This document shows, piece after piece, positions 32,255 to 41,200 of a stretch of 42,747 nt of DNA. Source of the DNA: an uncultured Schlesneria sp. (lineage in GTDB: Bacteria; Planctomycetota; Planctomycetia; Planctomycetales; Planctomycetaceae). The stretch's first letter is position 1, and each line of letters opens with the position of its first letter. The notes beneath the pieces were generated by a model. That model was not told the DNA's origin. It saw only the letters and a program-made list of their open reading frames with translations, and ran no database searches. A program made the position numbers and the translations under genes. The stretch lies in the NCBI GenBank assembly GCA_903834925.1, contig CAILLA010000184.1, positions 1-42,747 on the forward strand. Direction: 5' to 3'.

Positions 32255-34510
32255 ATGCGTTCCTTCTGTGTTTGCCTGATTGTCATGAGTCTGCTCGGGA
32301 ATATCGTTGCTGCAGAAGAGAAGGCAGCTCCGAAGGACGAAAAGATCACGTTCGACCAGCACATACTTCCAATCTTCCGCGAGAAGTGTGGATCGTGCCA
32401 TAATGCAAATGACAAGAAGGGCGATCTCGTTCTGGACAATTATGGCCTTGCAATGCAAGGCGGTGCTTCGGGCGAGGTTGTTCGGACTGATGGTGATGCG
32501 TCACAGAGTCAGCTGTACCTGGTCGTTGCCCATCTCGCCGAACCAAAGATGCCCCCTCAGCAACCGAAGCTGCCTGATGAACAGCTGGCATTGATTCGCA
32601 AATGGATTGAAGGAGGATCACTCGAAAACAGTGGCAGCAAGGCCAAACCGAAGAAGAACATGGCCGTGTCGAAGGTAACCGTTTCCAACCAAAGGCCTGC
32701 TGGTCCACCGCCGATGCCGGAAAGTCTGCCACTTGAGCCGCTGGTGCTGTCCAGCCGGGGTAATGGGACGACGGCACTCGCCGCAAACCCCTGGTCACCG
32801 TTGATCGCGGTTTCTGGACACAAACAGGTGATCCTGTACGACACTCGAACCCGAGAAGTCGCCGGCGTGCTGCCATTTCCAGAAGGGGTGGCTCACGTGC
32901 TGAAGTTCAGCCGGAATGGCCAATGGCTGTTGGCTGGCGGGGGACGTGGTGCCCATTCGGGTAAAGTCGTTCTGTGGGACGTTAAGACCGGGAAACGAGT
33001 CGCCGAAGTGGGATCCGAATACGACGTCGTTCTGGCCGCAGATATCAGCCCTGATCATACTCAAGTGGCGTTAGGCGGACCTAAGAAGATCGTTCGTGTC
33101 TACGACACGTCGACGGGCGAATTGCTTTACGAAAAGAACAAACACACCGATTGGATCACAGCATTGGAGTTCAGTCCCGACGGTGTTCTGTTGGCGACAT
33201 CCGATCGCAGTAACGGTCTGATTGTGTGGGAAGCATTCACAGGGCGTGAATTCTACGTATTGACCGGGCATACCGCCGCAGTCACCGATGTGAGCTGGGC
33301 ACCGGACAGCAATGTTCTCGCCTCATGCAGCGAAGATACAACGATTCGCCTGTGGGAAATGCAGAACGGTGGACAGATCAAGAACTGGGGTGCTCATGGT
33401 GGTGGAGTCACCGCGGTCGAGTTCACACGAGACAACCGCATTGCTTCGACGGGTCGAGATAACACGGCGAAGTTGTGGGATATCAACGGCGGTGCGATAC
33501 GAGGTTTTCCTGGGTTGGGCGATATTGGGATGGAAGTCACTTTCGATTCCGAAAATGATTTTATGGTGGCAGGTGATTTGACGGGAACAATCCATATTTG
33601 GAACGCCAAAGACGGAGCCGTGATTGGTCAACTGAACACCAACCCTCCTCCTCTGGCCAAACAAATTGAAGTTGCCACACAAGCTCTGGCGGCAATTGAA
33701 CCGACGGCGAATCAGGCAGCAGGGAATCTTGCCGCGTTGAGCAAGGTGATTGCTGATCGAAAAATGGCGGCAGATGCTGCGACCAAAGTGGTGGCCGAAG
33801 CAACCGCCGTTGTGGAAGCGATGACCAAGTCCAAGGCCGAAGCCGATGCGGACGTGGTCGCGAAAACACAGGCGTTGCAAACGGCAGAAGCAAACATGAC
33901 GGCTGCTCAAGCTGCGTTGTCCAAGGCGGCAGGCGAGCGTGAAGCGACTAACAAAGCTGTCGCCGATTTGCGACTGAAAACCAAGGCATTCGCAGACGCC
34001 GTCACTGCTGCAGAGGCCGAGGCGACACAGGCTCTGGCTGCGTTTGAGGCAAAGCCTGATGACGCGAATGTGAAAGCGGCCAATCTCGCGGCGAACAAAA
34101 AGCTGGCTGACGCGTTTGCCGCGTTGTCCGATGTGACGAAGCAATCGGCCACTGCCGTTGTGGAAGTGCCGACGAAAAGCGAAGCTCTGGCTTCGACCAC
34201 AGCGACGTTGAATGCCGCGAAAGCGGCTCGTGAAAAAGGTGCAACCGACAAGGCTGCTTCCGAAAAGGCGGTCGTCGACATTGCCGCGAAACTGAAAGCC
34301 TGGACCGATGTGGCCGCTGTTGCGAAAGCCAATGCAGATAAGGCAGCGGCAGAGGCAAACGTTACACCGGAACAGCAAAAGCAATTGGCCGACGCAGAAT
34401 TGGCCGCAAAGGCTTCGATGGACAAAGTGGTCGCATTGAAGGGTCAGATCGAACGGTTGAATGCGGCCAAAGGTCGCTCGTTTCAAACAGCAAATGTGAC
34501 TTCCAACTGA
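32255..34510 (+). CDS. Exported cytochrome c (PSCyt1) - WD40 protein with Ala-rich coiled-coil tail
   Basis: A 751-residue protein. It has a signal peptide (MRSFCVCLIVMSLLGNIVAA), then a planctomycete cytochrome C-type domain (PSCyt1, PF07635) at about 25-130 with C45-GS-C48-H49 and a possible axial Met in EPKMPPQQPKL. A WD40 beta-propeller of six to seven blades lies at about 170-470 (VVLWDVKTG, IVRVYDTSTG, LIVWEAFTG, TIRLWEMQNG, TAKLWDINGG, TIHIWNAKDG). The last 270 residues are almost entirely Ala/Lys/Glu/Thr heptad-like sequence, a probable long coiled coil. I start at 32255, with GGAG 9 nt upstream, so that the signal peptide is N-terminal; the frame is open to 32171. It follows the DUF1549/DUF1553 gene and likely interacts with the same exported complex. 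Confidence 0.92.
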   Translation: MRSFCVCLIVMSLLGNIVAAEEKAAPKDEKITFDQHILPIFREKCGSCHNANDKKGDLVLDNYGLAMQGGASGEVVRTDGDASQSQLYLVVAHLAEPKMPPQQPKLPDEQLALIRKWIEGGSLENSGSKAKPKKNMAVSKVTVSNQRPAGPPPMPESLPLEPLVLSSRGNGTTALAANPWSPLIAVSGHKQVILYDTRTREVAGVLPFPEGVAHVLKFSRNGQWLLAGGGRGAHSGKVVLWDVKTGKRVAEVGSEYDVVLAADISPDHTQVALGGPKKIVRVYDTSTGELLYEKNKHTDWITALEFSPDGVLLATSDRSNGLIVWEAFTGREFYVLTGHTAAVTDVSWAPDSNVLASCSEDTTIRLWEMQNGGQIKNWGAHGGGVTAVEFTRDNRIASTGRDNTAKLWDINGGAIRGFPGLGDIGMEVTFDSENDFMVAGDLTGTIHIWNAKDGAVIGQLNTNPPPLAKQIEVATQALAAIEPTANQAAGNLAALSKVIADRKMAADAATKVVAEATAVVEAMTKSKAEADADVVAKTQALQTAEANMTAAQAALSKAAGEREATNKAVADLRLKTKAFADAVTAAEAEATQALAAFEAKPDDANVKAANLAANKKLADAFAALSDVTKQSATAVVEVPTKSEALASTTATLNAAKAAREKGATDKAASEKAVVDIAAKLKAWTDVAAVAKANADKAAAEANVTPEQQKQLADAELAAKASMDKVVALKGQIERLNAAKGRSFQTANVTSN

Positions 34511-34538
34511 TCCCTGCCAATCCAAAACTTCGTTAGAC

Positions 34539-34586
34539 TTTCGTGTGCCACTGGCGGCAGCTTTGGGCTGCCAGTGGCACACGAAA
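34539..34586. terminator. Bidirectional terminator-like hairpin, family C copy 2
   Basis: TTTCGTGTGCCACTGGC (from 34539, continuing GGCAGC) pairs with GCTGCCAGTGGCACACGAAA (34567-34586), with a 3-nt bulge. It lies between the convergent ends of the WD40 gene (34510) and the scpA gene (34602). It shares TTCGTGTGCCACTG with the hairpin at 7359. Confidence 0.7.
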
Positions 34587-34601
34587 CCAAGACAACGGTG
34601 C

Positions 34602-35420
34602 CTACGCAACTTCGCTGACGACTGTGGCTTCTGGCACGGGTGTTTCAGTTTCCGTGGCGGGTGCTGACTCAACTGTTCCTTGTGAGGAATCCGTCAGCGG
34701 TGGCAGGACATAGATTTCGCCGTATTCAATTGGCTGTTCGGCTCGATACGAGTGGTGTCTTAGCAGTTCGAGCACTGCCAGGAAAATACCTACGATCTTG
34801 CTACGCAGGTTACTTCCCTCGAAGAACTCGCTGAACGCCACCTTCCCTGTCTCACGCACCCGCGCACCGATCCGTTCAATGTAAACCGAAATGGGCGTTT
34901 CGTCATAACGGATGCTCGAAGTAGACTCGACCACCTTCTTTTGGATGACTCGAGATAGAGCACTGACCAGGTCCCAGAGTTCCACTTCCTTGATCGAATC
35001 GGCACTCGGATCTTTACCGATGGTGGGCCGGTCGTCTGTCAGTCGTGGATACCGTTCCTGCCATTCCTCGGCAAGATGTTCCAGAGATGTTGCGGCGTCT
35101 TTATATCGTTTGTATTCCAGCAGCTGTTCGATCAATTCGCCGCAGGGATCGTCTGCCAGCGGCAATTCTTCAGCGGTCTCTTCCTCGGCCCTCGGCAAAA
35201 CCTGCCGACTCTTGATTTCGATCAACGAACTGGCCAGGACGACAAAGTCGCCGATCAGATCGAGATCCAGAAGCTGAAGCACTTCGAGAAACTCAAGAAA
35301 CTGATTCGTAATTTTGGCGATTGGAAGGCGAACGATATCGACTTCGTTCCTGCGAACGAGGTACAGCAGCAGATCCATCGGCCCGCTGAACGAATCAAGT
35401 TGTACGCGGTAATCCGCCAT
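34602..35420 (-). CDS. scpA: Segregation and condensation protein A
   Basis: A 272-residue kleisin subunit that joins SMC heads and ScpB in the bacterial condensin, acting on the nucleoid. The N-terminal signature is complete: YRVQLDSFSGPMDLLLYLVRRNEVDIVRLPIAKITNQF (residues 4-41). It is followed by LIGDFVVLASSLIEIKSRQVLP, the family's ASSLIEIKS helix, and a central acidic linker. The C-terminal winged-helix part (FSEFFEGSNLRSKIVGIFLAVLELLRHH) is present near 195. An extra 40-residue Thr/Glu/Pro/Ala-rich tail extends past the usual end. No scpB or smc is visible in the window. The start ATG at 35420 begins at the conserved domain; a better ribosome binding site was not found upstream. Confidence 0.93.
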   Translation of the reverse strand: MADYRVQLDSFSGPMDLLLYLVRRNEVDIVRLPIAKITNQFLEFLEVLQLLDLDLIGDFVVLASSLIEIKSRQVLPRAEEETAEELPLADDPCGELIEQLLEYKRYKDAATSLEHLAEEWQERYPRLTDDRPTIGKDPSADSIKEVELWDLVSALSRVIQKKVVESTSSIRYDETPISVYIERIGARVRETGKVAFSEFFEGSNLRSKIVGIFLAVLELLRHHSYRAEQPIEYGEIYVLPPLTDSSQGTVESAPATETETPVPEATVVSEVA

Positions 35421-35570
35421 GTCCCGCCTGGAATTGAGAGTTTTCAGGTCTACCGCATCAGGTTTTGATGAGTCTATCCGTCGTTATCGACTGACTTGGT
35501 GACGTAAGGCCATTTGTATGGAATAGCCCGCAGAGTCTTCCCAAACCCCCAGGTCGCGATAGTGATTCAT

Positions 35571-35629
35571 GTGGTGTGGGCTTTAGCCCGCACAAGATGC
35601 AGGGGCGGACGGGCTGAAGCCCATGCTAC
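35571..35629 (-). repeat. Hairpin repeat family A, copy 2, at the 3' end of the GT41-type gene
   Basis: GTGGTGTGGGCTTTAGCCCG (35571-35590) followed by CAC pairs with GGGCTGAAGCCCATGCTAC ending at 35629, several pairs being G-U. It is 1 nt beyond the TAA stop (35633-35631) of the minus-strand gene. The conserved core is shared with 15962-16025. Confidence 0.75.
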
Positions 35630-35630
35630 G

Positions 35631-37868
35631 TTATGGCGTCGGCAGGCTATCACTAACGACAAACGCCGCTGGGGGGTTGCCTGCAACATGGCTTTCCCAC
35701 ATTGAGCGATAGGCACGTTCGAGATTCCGAACAAAGCTTGGTGTGTCAAAGAGGGGCGAGGTCAGTCGGTTCTCGGCGAGCCGGTCACGGTAACTTTTTA
35801 GCTCGTCGGGGTTATTGGCAAGGTGGACTGCCAGATGTTGGTAGTGGTCCAGATCGGTTGCGATCAATTCTGGTAAACCGACTGTTTTCAGCAGGCTCGC
35901 CCCAATGCGTGAACCGAACGTGTCACCCAGACACGAGATGACAGGCAACCCCATGAGTAACGACAAACTAGCGGTAGCGGCTGCATTGTAGAGCAATGTA
36001 TCCAGAAAAAGGTCTGCTGCGCAATGACGGATCTTGTGATCAGGACGAGGCATCCATTCGGCAAACACCAGTCGTTCGGATGCGACTCCGCATGCCTTTG
36101 CTTCGCGGCGCAGATTCTCTTCGAAAATTGATCCCGTTGAATGTAGCCACAAGACGCTGCCAGGAACTCGATTCAGAATGTTCATCCAGACATGGAACAT
36201 CTGCGGTTCAATCTTGTAGGCACCGTTAAAACTGCAAAAGACGAATCCGGTTTCGGGAAGTCCGTAACGTCTGCGATCGACCTTTTGATTGACAACAACA
36301 AGGTCTGGTTCCGCAATTAGATAGGAATGAGGCATCGTCGCAAATTTTTCGACGAAGTACGGTTCAAACTCGGGCGGCGTTACCGTCGGGTCGGTGATCA
36401 GGTAATCGATGAAATCGGCACCAATCGTGCCAAGCATCCCAAGAAAATTGACCTGGATCGGTGCGGGTCGTAAGGCGAATGCGGCCATTCGATTGATGCC
36501 TGTATGCCCCATCAGGTCAACGAGAATATGAATGCCGTCTGCGGCGATTCGATCCGCAAGAGCCGGGATCGACAGCCTGCTGACGTCAACAAAATGTTCG
36601 CATTCGGCAACGATCCGTTGCCGGTAAACGCTATCGTCGACCTTTCCGAATCCATAGGCGAATATTTCGAAGCAGGAACGATCATGACAACCAAACAGCC
36701 CCTGGATCAGATGGCTGATGGGGTGATCATAGAAATCTCCAGAGAGATATCCGATACGAATCCGATCGGTGTGAATGCGTGGCGGATGTGAACGTTGTCG
36801 CTCAATTCCCCGTTCGCGGTTTCTTTTGACAATCGCATCACAATGACTTCGGGCGATGACCAATTGCCGCTCAAGCGACCAGGGAAGCGTTAGCGCCTGA
36901 AAAGGCGTCACACAAGGAGTGTGACCTGCGGCCAACGCTTTGGTGGCGTCTGCCCAAAGCCGTTCTCCTTCAGCGTCATAATTTCGCCAGTCGCAGATCA
37001 TCTGGCGAGCACAGCAAAGGCGAGCGAATGCTTCCGCACGTTCGGGCTGAATTGCCAGAGAACGCTCCAGTGCAGACAGTGCAGGTGCCCAGTCACCTTT
37101 CAGAATCAGAAGATTTCCCAACTGCTGCTGAATCTCGGCATCGTCAGGCTGAAGTCGTGCCGCTTCCTGATAGGAAGCGAGGGCGGCATAGTCCTGTCGC
37201 AGTAGTTCCTGAACTTGAGCCAGTTGGACAAACGCCCTTGCATAAGTCGGACGTAACTCAATGGCTCGCTGAAATTGTCCGGCAGCACCAGTTGGATCAC
37301 CCTGCAATTGCAGGATGGTACCTAAGTTGAAATGAGCTTCGGGGTAATCTGGTTTGATTGAAAGAGCCTGACTGAAACAAGCTGCTGCGGATTCGAATTG
37401 AGCCTGAGCTTGAAGGACAGCGCCGAGATTATTGTGTGCGATCGCATAGCGAGGGTTAAGGCGTACGGCTTCAGCGAAACTGTTGTGTGCTTCGGCAAGA
37501 TTTCCCAAAGAGTGTTGCAACCGACCAAGGTTATTGTGACCCCGTTCGTAGGTCGGGCGTAATGCCAGAGCCTGATGAAAACAGGCGAGAGCTTCGTTTC
37601 TTTTATTAAGCGTGATGTAGACTTCGCCCAACGCGTTGATGAACACCGCATTGTCCGGTGCCAATTGAACGGTCTTCTGAAACAGCTCCATCGCTGGTTG
37701 TGTTTGGCCAACATCCAAAGCGATCACGCCCAACAGGTAAACCGCTTCTGGAACAGCGGGGACTTGCTGTAGAATCTGGCGACACAATCGTTCTGCAGTA
37801 GTCAAATCCCCCGCCTGATAACGGCGATAGGCCTCGTCTCGCAGCATCTCGACCTGGGCTTGTTGCAT
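35631..37868 (-). CDS. TPR protein with SPINDLY/O-GlcNAc-transferase-like (GT41) domain
   Basis: A 745-residue protein. Residues 1 to about 290 are at least seven tetratricopeptide repeats (for example YERGHNNLGRLQHSLGNLAE, YPEAHFNLGTILQLQGDPTG). After a linker, the GT41 domain begins near 350 with RIRIGYLSGDFYDHPISHLI, where the HP pair matches the catalytic-region histidine of the family. It continues through ILVDLMGHT, PAPIQVNFLGMLGTIGADFIDY, VFCSFNGAYKIEP and LGDTFGSRIGASLLKTVGLPELI. Family enzymes transfer a sugar from a nucleotide donor to protein Ser/Thr; here donor and target are unknown. The nucleotide-binding segment LYNAAATASLSLLMGLPVIS differs somewhat from the common NGHTTTSDALWAG form. 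It is divergent from the next glycosyltransferase gene across 142 bp. Confidence 0.92.
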   Translation of the reverse strand: MQQAQVEMLRDEAYRRYQAGDLTTAERLCRQILQQVPAVPEAVYLLGVIALDVGQTQPAMELFQKTVQLAPDNAVFINALGEVYITLNKRNEALACFHQALALRPTYERGHNNLGRLQHSLGNLAEAHNSFAEAVRLNPRYAIAHNNLGAVLQAQAQFESAAACFSQALSIKPDYPEAHFNLGTILQLQGDPTGAAGQFQRAIELRPTYARAFVQLAQVQELLRQDYAALASYQEAARLQPDDAEIQQQLGNLLILKGDWAPALSALERSLAIQPERAEAFARLCCARQMICDWRNYDAEGERLWADATKALAAGHTPCVTPFQALTLPWSLERQLVIARSHCDAIVKRNRERGIERQRSHPPRIHTDRIRIGYLSGDFYDHPISHLIQGLFGCHDRSCFEIFAYGFGKVDDSVYRQRIVAECEHFVDVSRLSIPALADRIAADGIHILVDLMGHTGINRMAAFALRPAPIQVNFLGMLGTIGADFIDYLITDPTVTPPEFEPYFVEKFATMPHSYLIAEPDLVVVNQKVDRRRYGLPETGFVFCSFNGAYKIEPQMFHVWMNILNRVPGSVLWLHSTGSIFEENLRREAKACGVASERLVFAEWMPRPDHKIRHCAADLFLDTLLYNAAATASLSLLMGLPVISCLGDTFGSRIGASLLKTVGLPELIATDLDHYQHLAVHLANNPDELKSYRDRLAENRLTSPLFDTPSFVRNLERAYRSMWESHVAGNPPAAFVVSDSLPTP

Positions 37869-38010
37869 GATAACGTCTCAAGGGGATTCGTAACCCGGCG
37901 TCCAAAAACAATTAGAGTGAAGATTCGACCTGAATGGCTTGGGTACGAAAGTTCTTTCTTGACGATTGTCTCGTTACAGTGATCCGAAAAACAATCGAGG
38001 GCTGGCGTTA

Positions 38011-39915
38011 ATGTTGATCGTTCAAGTCTGTGATTTCGGCAACGACGGTGATGCAGAGTATCGAATGCACGCGCCACTTCGCCAGTTGGGGAAAATCCCC
38101 GGCGTAATCACGATCGATTGCCATTTTTCGCATCGCCATTTACCCGCATTGGCGGAATTGGCCGATGTTCTGGTGGTTCAGTTTATCAATGACTGGGAAC
38201 TGCTTTCACTCTGTCAGCATCGTCGTGAAGCAGGTCTCATCACCGTCTTCGAAGCGAACGACTACTTTTTTGATCTGCAACCTTGGAGTCCGATTGGTGA
38301 AGCCTGGCTGGATCGAACAGTGCAGGAACTGTATCTCAAGTGGCTGATCACGGCGGACGGCGTCCAGACTAGCACCGGTGAACTTGCACGGAAATGGCGG
38401 GAACGAGGAGCGACGGACGTCGCTGTTTTTCCTAATCAATTAGTCGCGATCGATCCCTTGCCAGACATGCCGAATCGACCGCTGACGGTCGGTTGGGGAG
38501 GTTCTCCCGGGCATTTTGCCGACTGGTATCAATTATCACCTTTGTTGACGAAGTGGCTGGCGGCTCATCCTGATGTCCACCTTTCGGTGATGACTCACGA
38601 GTTGGCCCATTCTTTCGTTCAACTTGAACCGCATCGTTATCATTTCACAAAATTTGGATCGCTAAGCGATTACGTCCGATTTTTGAGATCTCTCGATATC
38701 GGCCTTGCGCCTTTGATACCGACGGACTACAACCGCGGCCGATCCGACGTGAAGTTTCTGGAGTACGCGAGTCAGGGCGTTGTGGGGATTTACGCCGACC
38801 TGGAGCCGTATCAATCGAGTGTTACACAAGGCGTGACCGGACTGTTGAGCCAAAGTCCGGAACAAATGATCGAACAGCTGGAGTCATTGTGGTCGGACCC
38901 GGACTTTCGCGCTAGGCTTCGTAATCAGGCTTACGAATATGTTGCGAAACATCGTCAGCTGTCTGACAACGCCAGTCAACGTATCGATTGGTATCGGAGT
39001 TTGCTCAGGCGACCGGTGAATTCGAGTCTGTCCTTGCCAGAGTCTATTCAAGATGCTGCGACCACCCGCGAGGAGAATTATTGGCAGTTGCGACCGGGGG
39101 AACCCGAGCGATTATTTCTCGCGAATACTCAATTGGCGGATAAGCACATCGCAATTCAACGCCTGACTCAACAAATGAATGCCGAACCAAATTATGTGGC
39201 TGCTCTTGCGCGTCTGGGTCAGCTTCTGAATGACGTACGTGAACATCAACAGGCATTTGCGGTTCTCGAACGTGCCCGTCATTTGGCACCGAAAAGCCCT
39301 CGTGTTCTCAGTGAAATCGGTCGAACATGGTTTTGTTCAAACGATGTGATCCAGGCGAGACTTGCACTTGAACAGGCGCTTGAGGCCGATTCGAACCATC
39401 TTCCCGCCTGGCAATACTTGTTGCGTTTGCTGGCGTTAATCAAAGCCGCCGACGGTCCACAATGGGGGCGGCGCGCTGAAGAACGTTTTCCGATCTGTTA
39501 TCCGATCACGCTGCTGGCGGCTCAATTGTACCCTCCGAGCGAATCCCTTAAGGCGATTCACCGAGTGATCGACCGGTTTGATTCGACACTGGTTCCGCGA
39601 GAACGGGAAACAGCACTTCGTGCGATTCGCCAAGTCCTGACGACATCGTTTCTGTCCACGGCGAACCAGCCTGAATTGATTCCATTACTGCGCCGTGCCT
39701 GCGAAATCTTTCCCGAATCGGCATGGCTGGCAAATGAATTGGGTTCCGCCCTCTCTCGATCAGGTGAGTTTCGCGAGTCGTACTTCTACCATTCATTGGC
39801 CATGCAAATGCGTCAAAAGGCAACAACTTATCGCGAAGAATTTCCCACACAGGAAGCGAATCCCTGGCCGTGGCAATTCGCTGATCACATTCAACAACAC
39901 GCTCCACGAGCTTAG
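38011..39915 (+). CDS. Glycosyltransferase (GT4-like) with C-terminal TPR region
   Basis: A 634-residue protein. Residues 1-335 resemble a GT-B glycosyltransferase: MLIVQVCDFGNDGDAEYRMH at the N-terminus, VFEANDYFFD near 83, DGVQTSTGELARKWRERGA near 120, LTVGWGGSPGHFADW near 168 and a C-terminal lobe with LDIGLAPLIPTDYNRGRSDVKFLEYASQGVVGIY, the usual donor-binding E-x-x-x-x-G region. From about 360 the protein is built of TPR-like helices (YVAALARLGQLLNDVREHQQ, SPRVLSEIGRTWFCSNDVIQ). I start at 38011 (GAGGG about 10 nt upstream), not at the TTG at 37966. It is divergent from the GT41-type gene and followed by a TIGR03032 gene, an arrangement suggesting a shared glycosylation pathway. Sugar and acceptor are unknown. 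Confidence 0.88.
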   Translation: MLIVQVCDFGNDGDAEYRMHAPLRQLGKIPGVITIDCHFSHRHLPALAELADVLVVQFINDWELLSLCQHRREAGLITVFEANDYFFDLQPWSPIGEAWLDRTVQELYLKWLITADGVQTSTGELARKWRERGATDVAVFPNQLVAIDPLPDMPNRPLTVGWGGSPGHFADWYQLSPLLTKWLAAHPDVHLSVMTHELAHSFVQLEPHRYHFTKFGSLSDYVRFLRSLDIGLAPLIPTDYNRGRSDVKFLEYASQGVVGIYADLEPYQSSVTQGVTGLLSQSPEQMIEQLESLWSDPDFRARLRNQAYEYVAKHRQLSDNASQRIDWYRSLLRRPVNSSLSLPESIQDAATTREENYWQLRPGEPERLFLANTQLADKHIAIQRLTQQMNAEPNYVAALARLGQLLNDVREHQQAFAVLERARHLAPKSPRVLSEIGRTWFCSNDVIQARLALEQALEADSNHLPAWQYLLRLLALIKAADGPQWGRRAEERFPICYPITLLAAQLYPPSESLKAIHRVIDRFDSTLVPRERETALRAIRQVLTTSFLSTANQPELIPLLRRACEIFPESAWLANELGSALSRSGEFRESYFYHSLAMQMRQKATTYREEFPTQEANPWPWQFADHIQQHAPRA

Positions 39916-40010
39916 GTTTCGAGTCAACGGAATCCGGCCATGCCATGAAAATCACGATCAGCAGTTGTTTCTTATCGTGCCTTACCACGTTAAATTGAGT
40001 GAAACATTAC

Positions 40011-41177
40011 ATGGCCGATGCCAACGAGCGGGCCTCGTTAAAATCCCCTTCAGGTTCTTCGATGATGTCACAACCCAATGAAGCGATGGTTTCGAGTCAA
40101 TCGACTAATGACACGGCCCAATCAAATTCTTCCGACCAACCTTGGGTGGAAATTTACGGATCTCGAGGGCTCGCTCCGTGGCTGGTCAGCAAGCGTACAA
40201 GCCTGGCATTCAGCACGTATCAAACTGGAAAGCTCTTTCTCGTTGGAACCAGTCCTGACGGGGGGCTTTCGATTTTTGATCGGACATTTAATCGCGCGAT
40301 GGGAATGTGCGGTGACGGACAATCGTTGTGGCTGAGTACCAAGTATCAGTTGTGGCGATTCGAAAACGCGCTCGCTGCCGGCGAAATCCATCAGGGTCGA
40401 GACCGGCTGTATGTGCCGAGAATTGCCTATACAACTGGGGATATTGACCTGCATGACGTTGTTGTCGAGGATTCGGGTCGGGTTGTCTTTGCGGCGACGT
40501 CGCTCAGTTGTTTGGGGACTGTCAGTCAACGATTCAGTTTCCAGCCGCTGTGGCGTCCACCATTTATCAGTAAACTTGTTCCGGAAGATCGCTGTCATTT
40601 GAACGGCTTGGCCTTGCGCGATGGACGAGCTCGTTATGTGACAGCGGTTTCGCGAAGCGATGTGGCTGACGGTTGGCGGGCTCGTCGCAATGACGGCGGG
40701 GTCGTTATTGACATCACCACAAACGAGATTGTCTGCGATCGGCTATCGATGCCGCATTCTCCGCGGTGGTATCGTGATCAGTTGTGGGTCTTAAATTCGG
40801 GGCGAGGCGAATTCGGGCGAGTCAATCTGGCAACTCGCACTTTCGAACCGCTTGCGTTCTGTCCCGGTTATTTGCGAGGACTGACATTTGTTGATGACTA
40901 TGCAATTGTCAGTCTTTCCCAGCCTCGGCACGATAAGACGTTCAACGGCTTGGCCTTGGATGACGAACTGGCCAAACGAGATGCCGTCGCCCAATGCGGT
41001 TTACAGGTTATTGATCTCAAAACGGGAGATATCGCCCACTGGCTGAAAGTGGAAAACTCAGTTACGGAGATCTATGACGTCGTGGCACTCCCTGGGTCTT
41101 TACGTCCGATGTCGCTTGGGTTAAAGAACGACGAGATTGAGCGGCTATTGGTTCTTGATCAGCCAGGCCAGCTCTGA
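40011..41177 (+). CDS. TIGR03032 family protein
   Basis: A protein of about 388 residues of the TIGR03032 family, often found near TPR proteins and glycosyltransferases. The conserved part starts near residue 45: PWVEIYGSRGLAPWLVSKRTS, then LAFSTYQTGKLFLVG, CGDGQSLWLSTKYQLWRFEN, DLHDVVVEDSGRVVFAATSLSCL, HLNGLALRDGRARYVTAVS, LSMPHSPRWYRDQLWVLNSGRGE and FCPGYLRGLTF. These read as beta-propeller blades. The function is unknown. The start is uncertain: GTG 39999, ATG 40011 and ATG 40062 are in frame before the domain, none with a clear Shine-Dalgarno. The first 45 residues are Ser/Asn-rich and probably disordered. The gene ends 23 nt before the convergent endonuclease/exonuclease/phosphatase gene. 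Confidence 0.88.
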   Translation: MADANERASLKSPSGSSMMSQPNEAMVSSQSTNDTAQSNSSDQPWVEIYGSRGLAPWLVSKRTSLAFSTYQTGKLFLVGTSPDGGLSIFDRTFNRAMGMCGDGQSLWLSTKYQLWRFENALAAGEIHQGRDRLYVPRIAYTTGDIDLHDVVVEDSGRVVFAATSLSCLGTVSQRFSFQPLWRPPFISKLVPEDRCHLNGLALRDGRARYVTAVSRSDVADGWRARRNDGGVVIDITTNEIVCDRLSMPHSPRWYRDQLWVLNSGRGEFGRVNLATRTFEPLAFCPGYLRGLTFVDDYAIVSLSQPRHDKTFNGLALDDELAKRDAVAQCGLQVIDLKTGDIAHWLKVENSVTEIYDVVALPGSLRPMSLGLKNDEIERLLVLDQPGQL

Positions 41178-41200
41178 CGCGTAAACGACGGCGCTCGATG

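Noticed and set aside
33323-34672. A 449-codon open frame on the minus strand opposite the WD40 gene
   Set aside because: It is a shadow produced by the Ala-rich coding sequence; the His/Arg/Cys-rich translation has no domain and overlaps the scpA gene end.
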